Shown: positions 11,186 through 22,469 of the stretch, in pieces | Numbering within the stretch: the stretch's first letter is position 1 | Layout of the letters: each line of letters opens with the position of its first letter | Source: Monoplex corrugatus | Lineage: Eukaryota > Mollusca > Gastropoda > Littorinimorpha > Ranellidae | Direction of reading: 5' to 3' | Assembly: GCA_030674185.1 (NCBI GenBank) | Contig: JAPXFY010000016.1 | Coordinates: forward strand, 40,668,466 to 40,732,465 | DNA length: 64,000 nucleotides | Notes under the pieces: model-generated | Database searches by the model: none | What the model was told of the DNA's origin: nothing | Seen by the model: only the letters and a program-made list of their open reading frames with translations | Made by a program: the position numbers and the translations under genes

Positions 11186-11765
11186 TTGTTTAAAGCCCAG
11201 CTGACTATGTAGAGCCATATCAGGACTATAACCGCTTCAAAAAACAAAACTTAAACTGGAAAAAAAAAGAAAAGAAAAGAAAATTACACGCACATATCAA
11301 CGCATTCGCATACATAATCTAAGGATATGCCCCTAGCATTGACGACTCCGTCCAATTTATCGCACAGGGGATTTAAAAAAGTACCTGAATACAAATTTAA
11401 GCATACCTAAGGACACCAAAACATATATAAATACGGGCATTAATGAAATTGCTTCAGCATATCTCACTTCCCAAGAGCCAAAAATACACTTAACACATGT
11501 ACCCAATTATCAATCCTAAAAATAAGTATGTCACACTTTATCAAACACATGCACATGAATAGATCAACACGAAAGAAAATGATAGGAAAAATGACAGAAA
11601 GCAAAGGGAGAAATGACAGAAAGCAAATGAACAAGGCAGAAACAAAGACAGTGACAGAAAAGAAGAAATTTCTAGTACAAAATTTCCAGAAGATGGGGGG
11701 GTGGGGGGGGGGGGATACTGTTTATACTGAAAGAGCCCCCGGCATCTCCACGGGGGCCACCTAGT
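11186..11765. repeat. Dispersed repeat R1, copy 2
   Basis: The most complete copy. Starts TTTAAAGCCCAGCTGAC and GAGCCATATCAGGACTATAA, then the GGGGATTTAAAAAA, ACATGTACCCAATTA and ACAAGGCAGAAACAAAGA blocks, and ends with AAAGAGCCCCCGGCATC. Contains a G-run (11693-11713). Confidence 0.75.
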
Positions 11766-11995
11766 GGATAAAGAATGGAGGTATTTTTGGTCTTCTGGGT
11801 AAACCTATGAGCAGACCTGCTAGTGCCTGAACCTCTTTCATGTGTATAAGTAGACAAAACATCAAATATGCCCATTAGAGATCCTGTAAACCATGTTAGT
11901 ATTAAGCAGCTAACGGAAACACAAAAACATCCAACACGCCTGCTGGAGTACGTAGACCGTGCAGCAACATTATATCTGTGTAGTATGGACACAAC
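11766..11995 (+). mobile_element. SINE-3 body fragment (headless)
   Basis: Shares GAGCAGACCTGC, GTAGACCGTGCAGCAACAT and a CTGTGTAGT block with the SINE-3 copy at 12768-13245. Confidence 0.55.
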
Positions 11996-12767
11996 ATACG
12001 CACATGCATTCAAGTAAACATCTAAATCAAAACAAAACAAAACCACACCTACAGCAATAACAACAATAGCTGATCTTGTCTCATATCACAAAATGAACTC
12101 AATTCAAGACAACACAAATATCTCCAAGACAAAGCTTGTCACTATCACACACTTGTTTCATCCAATATTATGTCATTATATTTAAAACAACATGAATATC
12201 TTCAAGACAAAGCTAGTCACTAACACACATGTCATATTATGTCTATTCAGTGATACAACACATCATTTCTTAACTCTCTTTGTAGATAAAAGGATTATAT
12301 GCATTAGTGAGCAATCAAGATTTAAAAAAACTGACACCACACAAAGAGAAGGTCACCACAACCAGTTTTCTGATATCAATTCTGGTCCTCCTATGTTTCA
12401 ATGCACTCGAATTGTGATCTCATCTCAAAACTTTTAACGTTATCATTTCTGTCAAATCTGAACAGTTTTCCAAAACAGCAACTAGATTTCTGTTTGTGTC
12501 TGTGCTTTATGTTTGGCAAAATTTCAAGAATATGAAGAGTTCAGACAGAACTGTTATTCTACAGGGTCAACATCAATGTCAGTACCAACCATACCAATAA
12601 TACCATCAGAAAACCTGAAATGGATCAGATGCCTATTCACAGCAGGGTGGACCAATGGCCATGCACAGTTTCCATAAGCAAGACTTCAAATGATCCAGCC
12701 AGAATCGAAGGCTGGAACTCTATCCCCATCAAATGGAAAAATTACATTAATTTTGGGATAATCAGAT
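11996..12767. other. Intron, unannotated
   Basis: Contains a partial ~60-bp duplication with AAGACAAAGCT and CACTA(T/A)CACACA blocks (12110-12230). Otherwise nothing recognised. Confidence 0.45.
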
Positions 12768-13245
12768 GGGCATAGTAGTCAAGTGAGTCAACATCACACT
12801 TCATCGGTTCAATCTGATACCTCCGCCTAGAGGGTAGAGGGTGGAGATTTTTCCAATCTCCTATGCCAACATGAGTACAGACCTGCCAACTGCTAAAGCC
12901 CCTTCATTTTCATATGTGCACAGAATATCAAATATATACATTCAAGATCTTCACGGCTGCCTGGCTGATGGAAACATAAAAACATCTTTTATATGCACAC
13001 AGAATATCACATATACATATTACAGATCTTCACACCTGCCTGGCTGATGGAAACATAAAAACATCTTTTATATGCACACAGAATACCAAATATACATAAT
13101 AAAGATCTTCATGGCTGCTTGGCTGATGGAAACATAAAAACCACCCATCATCCACTCCCACTTAAGACGGAGTACGCAGATTGTGCAGCAACATACAAAC
13201 TGTGTAGTGTGGGCAAAAATGATCTGCATACACTCATCCGATGAA
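12768..13245 (+). mobile_element. SINE-3 with internally amplified segment
   Basis: tRNA-like head (AGTAGTCAAGTGAGTCAACA; B box CGGTTCAATC), a body with GAGTACAGACCTGCC, then three ~70-bp tandem copies carrying CTGGCTGATGGAAACATAAA (12905-13140), and the end block GATTGTGCAGCAACATAC. A headed minus copy is at 40300-40490. Confidence 0.65.
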
Positions 13246-13310
13246 AATAAGAATGTAAAAATGGGGGGAAAAAAGAGCTAAAAGTGGATAATCAAATCAA
13301 TTCTACTCAC

Positions 13311-13483
13311 GGTGTTTCCATCAGCAAAACGATGGCAAGGAGGCCGTTCATGGAGATGAAGCTGGATCGGAGAGGGACAATGAAGTTGTGTAAGTCAATG
13401 GTTGGTCTCTGGGCGGCCATGATGATCAGGTGACGATTCCATCGGTTGTCGTTTGCGGTGCGGAAGTCACAGTGTTCACATTT
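13311..13483 (-). CDS. KCNT/slo2: KCNT exon 13: start of RCK2
   Basis: Encodes KCEHCDFRTANDNRWNRHLI, then LHNFIVPLRSSFIS and IVLLMET, matching the NFIVPLRA...PIVLLLD core of RCK2. Acceptor TGACACAG, donor ACACC/GTGAGT. Phase 0 in, phase 2 out. Confidence 0.95.
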
Positions 13484-13649
13484 CTGTGTCAACAGCAGGC
13501 ATAAAGAATGATAATGACAATCACAATGAAGATGATGACAAGGATGAGGAGAATGTAAACATCAGCTGCAGTCAGCCACACATCATGAGGGGAAAAGGTG
13601 GGAGATGACATGATTGACAAGTGAAATCATATTTAGTTGGTTGATATGT

Positions 13650-13650
13650 T

Positions 13651-13722
<72 letters not shown>

Positions 13723-13762
13723 ATGTGTGCGTGTTTGTTTGTGTGTGTGTGTGTGTGTGTGG
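13650..13762. repeat. (GT)n microsatellite
   Basis: Near-pure (GT)n with a few GTTT and GC interruptions. Confidence 0.95.
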
Positions 13763-13797
13763 TTTTCTGTGTGTCTGTTATGTATGTATATATATGA

Positions 13798-14154
13798 TAA
13801 TTTTATGACTGGTCAACATTCATCCATTGTGTGTTGTGGTTATTTTATGACGCTCTGGTCAACATTCATAACCTTTACTGTATGTTGTAATAATTTATGA
13901 CATTCTGGTCAACATTCACACCATTTATTGTATGTTGTGGTCATTTTATGACACTCTGGTCAACATTCATACCATTTAATGTATTGTTGTGGTCATTTTA
14001 TGATACTCTGGTCAACATTCATACCATTTAATGTATGTTGTAATTATTTTATGACACTGGTTGACATTCATACCATTTATTGTATATTGTGGTCATTTTA
14101 TGACACTGGTCAACAATCACACCATTTATTGTATGTTATGGTCATTTATGGTCA
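13798..14154. repeat. 57-bp minisatellite, left part
   Basis: About six copies of a unit with GTCATTTTATGACACTCTGG, TCAACATTCATACC and TTTATTGTATGTTGTG. The array is split by the LINE-A insertion and continues at 15570. Confidence 0.9.
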
Positions 14155-15569
14155 CTTATGCTGCAAGATATGGAAGACTTGTCAATGGCCTACAGACTGG
14201 AAGCTCCAAGAATTTGTCATGTTACATAAGAGTGGAAATGTCAAAGACTGCAACAATTATAGAACAATTGCACTGATCAGTCATGCCAGTAAAATACTGC
14301 TGATAATAATTTTAAACAGGTTAAAGCCAAAAGTAGAGGAAGAGCTATCCGACTGTCAGGCAGGCTATAGGAAAAACAGGGGAACAATAGATATGCTGTT
14401 TGTACTCCAGATATTGATAGAAAAGATTAGAAACACAGACCAAGAGATGTTCATCGTTTTCATTGACTACAGCAAAGCGTTTGATAGCGTGATTCACCAA
14501 AGTCTTTTCCACTTCATGATCAAAATGGGTTTTCCAAGACATCTGGTTTCCCTCATAGCTTCATTATATAATGATCAAAAAGCAACAATCAGATGGAATA
14601 ATCAAAACTGCAAATTTTTTAACATCACTAAAGGGGTAAGGCAAGGTTGCATCCTGTCTCCACATCTCTTCAGCATATACACTGAACATATCATGAGAGA
14701 GGCAGACATAGAAGACATGGGAGTAAATATTGGTGGTAGAAACCTGTCAAATTTACGCTACGCAGATGACACAGGATTACTGGCAGACAACATTACAGGC
14801 TCTAGGAGGATCCTGAGCAGGGTAGACCGGGTTGGAAAGGCAGCTGGGCTGGACTTAAATTCAAAGAAGACAAAGGTTATGCATGTTGCAGGCAAATATA
14901 ACACTAGACAGGACCAGATCATGCTAAACCAAGTCCCTCTAGAAAATGTCAAGGACTTTAAATATTTAGGTTCAGTCAAGACACACGATGAAACATGCTC
15001 AAAAGACATAAAGATGAGAATTGGAATGGCCAAGAACAGTATGGTTCAATTGAACAATATTTGGAAAGACCACAGCATAACAGCAGACCTTAAGATAAAA
15101 CTCTTAAAATGTCTTGTCTGGCCAGTGATGTTATACGGCTGCGAGGCATGGACAATGAAGAAAGAGGATGAAAGACGAGTGGAAGCAGCAGAGCTGTGGT
15201 TTTACCGAAGACTGCTGAGGGTCAAATGGACGGATAGGCGCTCAAATGAAAGCATACTGAATGAGTTGGGTACTACACGCAAGCTCCTAGTACTCATACA
15301 ACGGAGGAAACTGAAATATGTTGGACACGCAATCCGTAATGAGAGAACAGACTTGATGTCCACTGTCCTCCAAGGTAAAGTGGAAGGAAAGAGAAACAGA
15401 GGACGGCCACCTGCATCACTTGCTAGAAACATCACAAACATCAGTGGCAAGAAACTCCAGGAGGTGGTCAGACTTAGCCAAGATCGAGAGTGCTGGAGGC
15501 AACTTGTGAGGACATCATGTGCAGCGGCCAACACTGTTCCCGGTGACGCCGACAGGTGAGACAGGTGAG
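14155..15569 (+). mobile_element. LINE-A non-LTR retrotransposon, 5'-truncated, open RT
   Basis: An uninterrupted frame ends at 15559. It contains RT motifs in order: NYRTIALISHASKILL, CQAGYRKNRGTIDM, VFIDYSKAFDSVIH, KGVRQGCILSPHLFSIYTEH, LRYADDTGLL (YADD 14759-14770), KYLGSVKTHDE, YGCEAWTMKK and a basic C-terminus GRPPASLARNI. The endonuclease domain and 5' half are missing. The 3' end is just ACAGGTGAGACAGGTGAG after the stop; a very short 3' UTR is typical of RTE-type elements (clade tentative). Target-site duplication ATGGTCA at 14148-14154 and 15570-15576 shows insertion into the 57-bp array. An almost identical 3' fragment sits at 52.5 kb, so the family was recently active. Confidence 0.9.
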
Positions 15570-15892
15570 ATGGTCATTTTATGACACCCTGGTGAACATT
15601 CATACAATTTATTTTAGGACTAAGACTGCATGAGAGGGCTGTACTCTATGCTTATTATCACAACATACCCTGGCATCAACCAGGCCCGAGAGATACAGAC
15701 ACTTGCAGTGCTGGTCAGAAGATTTGTATGTTGTGGTACTTCATGACACCCTGGTCAACATTCATACAATTTATTTTATGTTGTGAACACTTTATGACAC
15801 TCTGGTCAATATTCATATCTACTGTATATTGTGGTCATTTTATGACACTGGTCAACATTCATACCACTTACTGTATGTTGCGGCAAGTCTCA
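15570..15892. repeat. 57-bp minisatellite, right part
   Basis: Continuation of the array at 13798-14154, further interrupted by a SINE-1 fragment (15617-15727). Ends about 15 bp below the exon 12 donor. Confidence 0.85.
15617..15727 (-). mobile_element. SINE-1 3' fragment inside the 57-bp array
   Basis: Contains CTGGCATCAACCAGGCCCGA and GTGCTGGTCAGAAGATTTG, identical blocks to the other SINE-1 copies. Confidence 0.75.
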
Positions 15893-15893
15893 C

Positions 15894-15999
15894 CTCATTC
15901 CACTGAAGACAGCAATGAGGGCGTGCAGTCTTCATGACATGACAGAAAGCTCTGTTCGAGCCTGTGTACATGGTGATGGGAGGTCGTCCCGTCTTCATC
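15894..15999 (-). CDS. KCNT/slo2: KCNT exon 12: before RCK2
   Basis: Encodes MKTGRPPITMYTGSNRAFCH and HCCLQWNE, matching the cysteine-bearing TLCHLL...FCCL stretch preceding RCK2. Acceptor GTCTTCAG, donor GAG/GTGAGA. Phase 2 in, phase 0 out. A 57-bp tandem array ends just below the donor. Confidence 0.88.
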
Positions 16000-16018
16000 C
16001 TGAAGACACACAACAAAC

Positions 16019-16125
16019 ACATGATGATGATGATGATGATGATGATGGATGATGGATGATGGATGATGGATGATGGTGGGCGATGGTGATGATGATGATG
16101 CTGATGATGCTATGATGATGGACTC
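16019..16125. repeat. (ATG/GAT)n trinucleotide tract
   Basis: Imperfect GATGATG run next to the exon 12 acceptor (about 20 bp away). Confidence 0.9.
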
Positions 16126-16208
16126 CCTCACTGACCCAATCAATGAGTAGGCCTACTGGTCTTCAGCATCTGGTGTGGATCTTCATAAGGCTAAAAACTA
16201 ATCCTGGA

Positions 16209-16598
16209 ACCCGTCGCCATGGTGTAGTGGTTATCGCAACAGACTATCGAATAAAAGGTTGTGGGTTTGATTCCCCATCAGTCCCTTCAAAAATCATTGT
16301 GGGATTTTTCGGCTCTAACCGGATCCTACCTAGAGTTGGGCATGCTATGGGCTCATTGGGAAGACTGGAACCACACAGTCGAGTCTCATCCACACCTCAT
16401 ACAGCTCACGGATGTGTCATTGACGGTGTTGCTCAAATCTTTTGACCAGCACCTCAGGTGTCTGTATCTCTCGGCCTGGTTGACGCCAGGATATATTATG
16501 TTAGTAAGCATAGAGTACAGCCGTGTCACGCAGTCTCAATCCTAGATGGAACTCCACAGCATCATGATTATCATCTTTATCGACATCATCACTGCACT
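16209..16598 (+). mobile_element. SINE-1, plus copy
   Basis: Full copy: head CCATGGTGTAGTGGTTATCG, B box GGGTTTGATTCC (one-base variant), body with CCCATCAGTCCCTTCAAAAA, ending in a CATCAT-rich tail. Forms an inverted pair with the next copy. Confidence 0.85.
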
Positions 16599-16716
16599 CA
16601 GGGAGATTATCTGTGTGCTCACTGGGTTTTTTTTTCTGTCCCATTTTCTACACCACCTTAATGACCACAGAAGTTGGCACAGTTTTTTGGGTTTTTTTAA
16701 TTTTTATTTTTTACAA

Positions 16717-17093
16717 TGCGATGATGATGAGGAGGATGTCGATGAGGATGATAATCATGATACTATGGAGTTCCATCTAGGACTGAGACTGTGTGACGGG
16801 GCTGTACTCTATGCTTACTGTCATAATATATCCTGGCATCAACCAGACCCGAGAGATACAGACACCTGCTGTGCTGGTCAGAAGATTTGAGCAAAACCTC
16901 AATGATGCATCCATGAAGTGGATGAGACTTGACTTTGTGGTCCCAGTCTTCCCAATGAGCCCATAGCATGCCCAATTCTGGGTAGGAGCCAATTGGAGCC
17001 GAAAAATCCCACAATGATTTTTGAAGGGACTGATTCGAACCCACAACCTTCCAATCAGTAGTTCACTGCGTTAACCACTACACCACGGTGACT
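16717..17093 (-). mobile_element. SINE-1, minus copy (inverted partner)
   Basis: Minus-strand head CCGTGGTGTAGTGGTTAACG with B box GGGTTCGAATC, body and GAT-rich tail. Lies tail to tail with the plus copy, about 118 bp apart. Confidence 0.87.
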
Positions 17094-17329
17094 GGTTAAA
17101 AATACATACATTTAATGAAAACACAAAGTACATTCCAGTGAAGTAACAGTGGCAAAGCAGCCCACAAAGCCCACCCTATGGTTCATGTTGTGTTGTGTTC
17201 ACAGACATCCATACACATTAACACGTCTCCATGTTATTTTCATTTTATTTTTGTTTAAAGCCCAGCCGACTGTGTAGAGCCATATCAGGGTTAAAGACAC
17301 AAAAATACACATGCAAAAGTACAGACAAC

Positions 17330-18000
17330 AGATGATGTAAATTTACTGGTCTTGCAGTTCAGGGAAGGAACCTATTTCTAACCCCCTTTCCAACATACAC
17401 ATATAAAAGTACACACAGACAGACATGACCCTAACCCTAACCCCCTTTCCAATATACACATGTAAAAGTACACACAGACAGACATGACCCTAACCCTAAC
17501 CCCCTTTCCAACATACACATGTAAAAGTACACACAGACAGACATGACCCTAACCCTAACCCCCTTTCCAATATACACATGTAAAAGTACACACAGACAGA
17601 CATGACCCTAACCCTAACCCCCTTTCCAAATACACATGTAAAAGTACACACAGACAGACATGACCCTAACCCTAACCCCCTTTCTAATACACACATGTAA
17701 AAGTACACACAGACAGACATGACCCTAACCCTAACCCCCTTTCCAATATACACATGCAAAAGTACACACAGACAGACATGACCCTAACCCTAACCCCCTT
17801 TCTAATACACACATGTAAAAGTACACACAGACAGACAGATGACCCTAACCCTAACCCCCTTTCTAATATACACATGTAAAAGTACACACAGACAGACAAA
17901 TGATGTGAATTTACTGGTCTTGCAGCTCAGGAAGGAACCTAACCCTAACCCCCTTTCCAACATACACATGCAAAAGCACACACAGACAGACAGATGACTC
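17330..18000. repeat. ~59-bp array with telomere-like repeats and exon 11 donor copies
   Basis: About nine units of CCCTTTCCAATATACACATG, TAAAAGTACACACAGACAGA and GACCCTAACCCTAACCCC; each has two to three CCCTAA telomere-type hexamers. Both ends of the array (17335-17372 and 17902-17941) hold a copy of TTACTGGTCTTGCAG(T/C)TCAGG, which is the end of exon 11 plus its donor. Confidence 0.92.
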
Positions 18001-18064
18001 TAACCCAATTTCTAATATACACATGTAAGAGTACACACACGCACACACACATGAGTGAACTTAC

Positions 18065-18155
18065 TGGTCTTGCAGTTCAGGGAAGCACTGAAGGAGATGC
18101 CAGTCTTGTGTCGATGATCGACTTCGTCAATGGGATGCTCCGACTCTTTCCTCAG
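18065..18155 (-). CDS. KCNT/slo2: KCNT exon 11: linker (boundary uncertain)
   Basis: Open frame LRKESEHPIDEVDHRHKTG...SLNCKT. Donor A/GTAAGT is strong and leaves phase 1, but exon 12 needs phase 2. A weak alternative, AA/GTTCAC at 18061, would fix the phase; otherwise an indel or an unseen small exon is required. The acceptor (GAAAG before CTG) has a poor pyrimidine tract. The last ~22 coding bases plus donor are copied at 17.34 and 17.90 kb. Confidence 0.68.
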
Positions 18156-19579
18156 CTTTCGTAATATTGATCTTCACCTCCTGGTTGTCCAGCACTACCC
18201 CCTGTTTTCAACCACTATAACAGCTGAACAACATGCACCATCAACTAAATCTTTCCCACAAAAGTCTACAGGGTTTGCCAACCTCTTTGCCAACAACCAG
18301 ATTCAACGGAAAGGAAATGCGTTTACGCATGACCTGCGCATTGTGGTAGGGCATACGTGGTGCAGCCTGGGGTGTCTTTACACAATCTCACCAAATTATC
18401 ATCAATCTAGGGTAAATTCTGACTGAAAATAGAGCAAGCATGTGCCGCATTGCGTGTTAAATATGGTAGTGTATGATGCTAAACTCGTCATCAGGTCTTT
18501 CTCAGCTGCAAAGCATCCTCTCTGATGAGTTTAAAGAATAAATACAACAATTAATACATCATATCAATATGCACAGTTAATATACAATATGCTTTAATAA
18601 TAAATCATTATTCATTCCAACTTGTTTAGTCCCCTATTCCCCTCTCTCTTTCTCTCTCCTTCCCTCCCAGCCTCTCTATTTTACAAGCAAATGCTCAATT
18701 ATCTTGGTATTCACTTGTTTCCTTATGTATTATAAATGTCTCACATTACTATTTATCGATGTAAATTCTTCTGATGTATTTTAAGTTCCAGGCAGGTATG
18801 TAGATTATCAATGGAAACACATGAAAGCAGATTCAGAATGCATATCTAATGAACAAAACAAGACAGGAACAAATTTTCAGTCAGGTGAATTTGTCAAACC
18901 TACACAAAAAAAGAAAAAAAATTAGAAATTCTCTAGATTAGGACAAAACTACAACAGAACAGCCAACTTTCCCTGACACTTTGCAGAACTGGATAAAAAA
19001 ACCTCTGTTATTTTCTCCAGTTCGGCAAGAAGTTGGGGAAGCTGGCTGTTTTAGAATTCTTGCTGCTGTTTTTTCCCCTAAGTTTTGTACATGCATTCTT
19101 TGTTGTCTTTTGCCTACAATGACAAAGGCCAGTCTGCTAAAAAATTGTGTCTTGTGCTGTTTTGTCTATTGCCTGTACATACGAAGGGGATATAGGCATT
19201 CTGCTTACTCGTACATATGAAGGAGCTATAGGCACCTTTACCCACCATGCATTACTTAAGCACGATGAAATCCAAACCTTGCAATTGAAAGTACATCGTC
19301 TAAACACTTGACTAGCACACTCCTCAGTTTCATTTATTACTATCAATTTCTTAGTGATACATTTTCCTGCAATGTATATTGTGTTTGGACACAACCACAT
19401 TTGAGCAGTGCAGAACAGCTGCTATTCAACAGAAGGGGGACAGATGGAAGCAGATTCCAAGGCCGCCAGTTTCCTTCCTGTGCAGTGCCTGCAGAAGAAC
19501 ATGTGCCTCCAGGGTTGGTTTTGTATCCCACATGAAGATCCACACCAGGTGCTGAAGACCAGTACACCTACTCATTGAT
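18156..19579. other. Intron upstream of exon 11, unannotated
   Basis: AT-rich. Around 19500-19570 a GAAGATCCACACCAGGTGCT block matches, inverted, 16145-16190, so a small dispersed repeat is present. No exon seen. Confidence 0.4.
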
Positions 19580-20060
19580 CCAATTGTATGGACAAAGGTC
19601 AGTTGGCTGAAAATTGTTCACTGTCTTGTTTTGTCTATTAAATAAGTCCTAAGTTTTGAGTGGACAAAGGCCAGTTGGCTGAAAAATTTTCACTGTCTTG
19701 TTTTGTCTGTTAAATAAGCCCTAAGTTTTGAGTATTTAGTCTTTGTTGTCTTTCATTTAAAACTGCTAAAGGCCAGTTGGCTGAAAATTTGCGCCTGTCT
19801 TTTTTTGTGAATAAATTAGCCCTAAGTTATTTGTATTTTCTCTTTGTTGTCTTTCATTTACAACTGAAAAAAAACAAAAACAGTAGGCCAAATATTTGTA
19901 CCTATCTCGATTTTTGTGTTAAAATAAGACCAAAGTTTTGTGTGTTTATTTTTTTTGTCTTTTGTTTCACACTGCATCTGTGATATTAGTGCATATGGAA
20001 TTCATTCCAAGCATGGAGATGTCATCATGAGAAACTGAAACTGTCTTTTTTTATATCAAA
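19580..20060. repeat. Degenerate ~80-90-bp tandem repeat
   Basis: Four to five copies of AAAGGCCAGTTGGCTGAAAA, CTGTCTTGTTTTGTCT and TAAGTTTTGAGT blocks; related sequence also at 19070-19170 and, inverted, at 5413-5500. Confidence 0.75.
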
Positions 20061-20476
20061 GTTTTTTCGTGTCTTTCATTTACAATTAACAATGGCTTTG
20101 TTGGCCATAGATAATTCTGTTGGTATTCTTGTTGTTTTTGTCATAGGTCTAGAGAATTTGTTTCTTTGCTGTCTTTTGAGTATGGTACACAAAGTCCAGT
20201 TAGCCAATAACTTGTGCATGTTTCTTTAATTAAACATGTATTCTATCTCTGTTTTCATGTGTTTCCGTTTTTGATTTGTTTGAATCTTGGCAGTCACTTT
20301 AATTCAAACATTTTGGTGAAAAAAATTCATAAGCAGCCACAAAATGATTATAATTTTTTAGCAAAGCTGGGTTGGGGAGATTAGGATCATTTAAAACATA
20401 AGTACAAAAGTGTGACTGGTAAAATTGTGTTTGGATCCATACAATTTGCTGTGAAAATATATATGGATAAAGTCTG

Positions 20477-20603
<127 letters not shown>

Positions 20604-20675
20604 CTACACTCTGACCCATACAAATAACAAAAACTGCTAGTTTTCAAACTAGTGCAGCACAATGCACCCTCTCAC

Positions 20676-20926
20676 CTCAGACTGTCCACGATTAAGCAGA
20701 GGTTCCATTTCCATACAATCTCCGTCTTCATTATTGTTGGCCGCAGGTTTCTGGCTGTCTGTCTGATCGCGCCACTGTTGAATTATTTGTTGCATGTCAC
20801 GTATGGTGTGTCGTGCCTGTCCATCCCCTTCCAGGTTCGTCACGGTATCGTAGGCGCTGGCTTCCAGGTCCATATCAGAATCCGTTTCCTTGTAACCATA
20901 TTTCTGTAGAGCATCAGCTAATTGCC
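20676..20926 (-). CDS. KCNT/slo2: KCNT exon 10: linker
   Basis: A 251-base exon giving a polar linker: ALQKYGYKETDSDMDLEAS, an acidic/Gln-rich run, and MEMEPLLNRGQSE. Acceptor CATACAG, donor GAG/GTGAGA. Phase 1 in, phase 0 out. This linker is poorly conserved in the family, so support comes from position, open frame and splice phases. Confidence 0.82.
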
Positions 20927-21054
20927 CTGTATGACAGAATCATAAGAAGAGCAAGAAGTCAGTTTAGCATTATACATCCAAACATATCATCCAAACATAT
21001 CAAACTCATACAATAAGGCACACAAATTTCCTATTTTTGACTGGTATCTGCCCA

Positions 21055-21345
21055 TGATTGAAGTTTGGAGTTTGGTCAGAAGGGAGTCATTGCACTCAGA
21101 CAATTCCACTCACATCTGACAGCAATTGTCTTGCAAATTCCCTGAGCCTGGACAAAACTCTATGCCCTAGGTCTTAAAATGTGGAGGGTTGGAGAGGGAC
21201 CTACAAAACATTAAGCTGACACCACCAGAATGATGGAAACATAAAGATGGGCATCGAACAGGCCAGTTTTTAAAGTTGTCAGTTGGGACCAAACTCAAGA
21301 TAGATTTAGATTCCACGGCTCAACCAAAAGAGTCAGCCAGCCCAC
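21055..21345 (-). mobile_element. SINE-2, minus copy
   Basis: Contains GACACCACCAGAATGATGGA, AACATAAAGATGGGCA and a degraded tRNA-like head with GGGACCAAACTC. Same order as 32485-32755. Confidence 0.7.
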
Positions 21346-21974
21346 AATGGCATCATGGCAAAGTCATGTGTCAGAAGCTTTAATTCTCTGACAACATAGT
21401 AACAATCCCTCGCCAACATGAGTGAATCCCCCTGATAAAGTGGGAAAGAACCACTGATAACTGTATTTGCTGATTTTTCAAACATAATTACTAGCTGAAA
21501 GCGTGAAAAAATAACTATTAACATACACAGGCACTTTGTTAGCATTCATCATCGCACACACAAATGATACCATATATACAGACAATATTACATATTACAT
21601 AAATACAGACAACAGCTTCAGGTTTCTGTTATTATCAAAGATAAATGTGGTAACAACTTTGCTTTCAATGCATGTGACTTTCACATCATGATCATATTTT
21701 TGTGTGGTTTCCCCCAGCTGGATTATTTCTGGAGTAGAAAACACGGGTAAAAATCAGTAAAGTGTGAATTTGTCAACTCTTGCATTTGCACAGACAAAAC
21801 AAGTTATGTAGACCTATTTGAGATGTCATTGCAAGATATTAAACATCAGATAGACTGATCACATCACCAATAAACAAGTGCACCACATCATGAAGTAGTA
21901 CACTGGACCATCTGGAGGTCTTCTGACATCATTTAAGAAAGGAAAGCAGCACACTGGACAATATGAAAAAACCT

Positions 21975-22255
21975 CCTGATGGTTAAGAAAAGAAAACTAC
22001 AACAGTATGGCCATGTAACAAGACAAAGATCCCTTGGCTTTGCTACATCAATCCTCTGGGAAACCGTTGAGGAAGATGAATGAGAAGACAGAAAAAGTGA
22101 TGAAATGACAACCTTGTGGGGTGGGTAGAGAAACCATTTGCAGAGACCCAGGCTTTGTCACATAACCAACAGAGCCGGAGGAATCTGGTGAAGCGTTCGT
22201 TACTGCAGCACTTCAATGACTCTTCACAGAGTTAAAAGAGAAGAAGAAAAAGCAT
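21975..22255 (+). mobile_element. Old LINE 3' fragment (LINE-E)
   Basis: Broken reading of KKRKLQQYGHVTRQRSLGFA then SILWETVEEDE, resembling the C-terminus of RTE/jockey-like elements (RKLQWYGHV...ILQGTVEG). Many stops. Confidence 0.55.
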
Positions 22256-22469
22256 ACATAGATAATATTAAAAAAAGCGAAGTGTGAATTTGTCATCGGT
22301 TGTAAGTGTGTTGTATGTGTTGAAAATACTTTTTCTCCAAAGCTGTTTGTACGCTACAGTCAACTTCCCATGTGAGTGCAACTGTTTTACCTTAACTTGC
22401 AAGTTAAGTTTATTTTAAGAATTCTAGCGTTTTAATTTTCTGATGTATTGAGGCAACTTAAAAGTAGTT

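Noticed and set aside
12905..13140. SINE-3 internal repeat (CTGATGGAAACATAA) as a copy of the exon 13 end (CTGATGGAAACACC)
   Set aside because: Orientation is opposite to the exon and a similar GATGGAAACAT block is part of SINE-2, so the match is likely chance.
17401..17990. A real chromosome end
   Set aside because: The CCCTAA hexamers are embedded in a longer unit and flanked on both sides by channel exons, so this is interstitial.
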